From Solibacillus cecembensis (GTDB lineage: Bacteria > Bacillota > Bacilli > Bacillales_A > Planococcaceae), in contig NZ_LMBZ01000001.1 of assembly GCF_001439635.1 (NCBI RefSeq), forward strand, positions 264,339 through 328,338: DNA of 64,000 bases. Reading direction: 5' to 3'. The notes below the pieces were generated by a model. That model did not search any database, was not told the DNA's origin, and saw only the letters and a list, made by a program, of their open reading frames with translations. Shown here piece by piece: positions 63,004 to 64,000 of this stretch. The position numbers and the translations under genes were made by a program. Within the stretch, counting starts at the first letter, position 1. Each line of letters starts with the position of its first letter.

Positions 63004-64000
63004 TGTGAAGACGTATGAGGAAGCAATTGGGTACGGCGAGCTTGAACTCGTATCCCCTTATGATGTCCAAACGTTGCATGATATCAGCCTGATTCATACC
63101 GTCAATGACCATGCAAGGTTGTCGATTACGGGGATAATCCCCGAGGACAAGAAAGATCGTTGTATGCAAACTGCGAGTAGTTCTGATCGAATCGAGCTCT
63201 ATCAAACAAAGGATGGACAGCGCGTTCAACCTCTTTTTAAAGGGCAACTAACAGAAATGGCCATTCGAACAGTGAGGGGGATTTATCAAATCGAGCTAGA
63301 GGCGATATCGTCTACATTTCGCTTAGATTGTAAGAAGATTGCTCGCTCTTTCCAAAATGATAAAATGACGTATAGGGAAATGCTCAACCAAGTGCTTGCC
63401 AATTATTCAGGTGCGGACGTCATTGATGTTGCTTCCAAGGGTACACCGCTCAAGCAATTTATATTACAATATAAGGAGACAGACTGGCAGTTTTTGAAGC
63501 GCATGGCGTCTCATTTTCGGACTGTACTCGTGCCAGCAGTAGATGCTGATACGCCGAAGTTGTGGTTTGGTCTACCCGAAGGACGTGCTGAGGAGCTACC
63601 GGATGATTGGTATACGATTACGAAGGATCGCTCCGTCTATTTACATACTGTGCATAATGATTTAGAACACCCGATGGAAGAAAAAGATGGCGTGACGTAT
63701 GTAATCGAAGCGAAAAAGCCGCTGTTAGTAGGGGACCGTGTACGTATACAAAACAAGGAGCTCATTGTAGCTAAAACAATGGCTTGTATGAAGCAGGGCG
63801 TTCTTACCTATGAATATCATTTAGTGACAGAGGCTGGCATTCGTCAAGGCAGATTAAGTGTACCTTTACTGCCAGGCGCATCCCTTGATGGTAAAGTGCT
63901 AGAGGTCAAGCAAGACAAAGTAAGTCTCCATCTTGCCATCGATGAAAGCCAAAAGAAGGAAGAAGCCACTTGGTTCCCACTCGCGACTTTGTATACAGCA
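63004..64000 (+). CDS. Second VgrG-like spike protein (cut by window end)
   Basis: An open frame from GTG 63004 (site AGAAGGG upstream) runs to the window edge without a stop. It repeats the pattern of the first VgrG: LELVSPYDVQTLHDISL, LFKGQLTEMAIRTVRGIYQIELEAIS, RSFQNDKMTYREML, ETDWQFLKRMASHFRTVLVP, and an OB-like DGKVLEVKQDKVSLHLAIDE. Its DNA is visibly richer in G+C than the neighbouring genes, suggesting separate acquisition or recent exchange. The C-terminus lies outside. Confidence 0.85.

Noticed and set aside
43879..64000. Prophage interpretation of the cluster
   Set aside because: No integrase, terminase, capsid, portal, holin or lysin is visible, and kinase, phosphatase, FHA and Hsp70 genes do not fit a phage; the unseen right flank could still change this.
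1..64000. tRNA, rRNA, CRISPR arrays, intact insertion sequences
   Set aside because: No cloverleaf, rRNA-like stretch, regularly spaced repeats or transposase was found on reading.

Overview
The window is a low-G+C Gram-positive chromosome segment, most likely from a Lysinibacillus/Solibacillus-like member of the Bacillales. This is inferred from AGGAGG-type ribosome binding sites, frequent TTG/GTG starts, a ypgQ-yfmR-ypgR block, a T-box leader on proBA, a Fur-box siderophore operon and TopB. No rRNA, tRNA, CRISPR array or intact insertion sequence was seen. The left edge cuts a UvrA-like ATPase gene and the right edge cuts a second VgrG-like gene.

Bases 1-18.3 kb are mostly housekeeping: UvrA-like ATPase, SEC-C protein, DMT exporter with divergent LysR regulator, CoaB-like and YbaK-like proteins, cold-shock protein, formate-THF ligase (fhs), ypgQ/yfmR/ypgR, a VWA-like protein, a second DMT exporter, proBA, and an orphan sigma factor. 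proBA is controlled by a proline T-box (specifier CCU). It is flanked by two copies of a hairpin-rich dispersed repeat, one of them inside the leader between the T-box terminator and proB.

Bases 18.5-29.6 kb are accessory. A metallopeptidase, a DinB gene broken by an in-frame TAA, a HAD phosphatase, a hydrolase, and a GntR/ABC transporter operon come first. In that operon the ATPase and a small last gene also carry in-frame TAA codons. Then comes a run of small soluble proteins (CPCC, DUF4275-like, DUF3916-like, TPR, zinc-ribbon, YjcQ-like) that looks like an immunity-gene cluster.

Bases 29.7-43.5 kb hold a Fur-regulated ferric-siderophore importer (binding lipoprotein, two FecCD permeases, ATPase, FhuF-like reductase), a MerR/coiled-coil protein, topB, a MerR-ABC-lipoprotein efflux/stress module, a relic of a second topB 5' end, and a membrane-anchored hydrolase.

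Bases 43.9-64 kb are the striking part: about 20 kb, all on the + strand, that reads as a type VI-secretion-like contractile injection system in a Gram-positive. It has a candidate single-chain sheath, Hcp-like tube protein, candidate baseplate proteins (one TssK-like), two VgrG-like spikes, a DUF4280 PAAR-like tip, a DcrB/EagR-like protein, a pentapeptide-repeat protein and a lipoprotein. Around these sit a Ser/Thr kinase, two FHA proteins, an intact membrane PP2C phosphatase and a degenerate PP2C-TM-TPR protein, matching the logic of the Gram-negative threonine-phosphorylation switch. A J-domain protein and an Hsp70-like ATPase are embedded in the operon, and no ClpV, TssM or TssL gene is visible. 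The component assignments rest on motif reading by eye and need profile searches.
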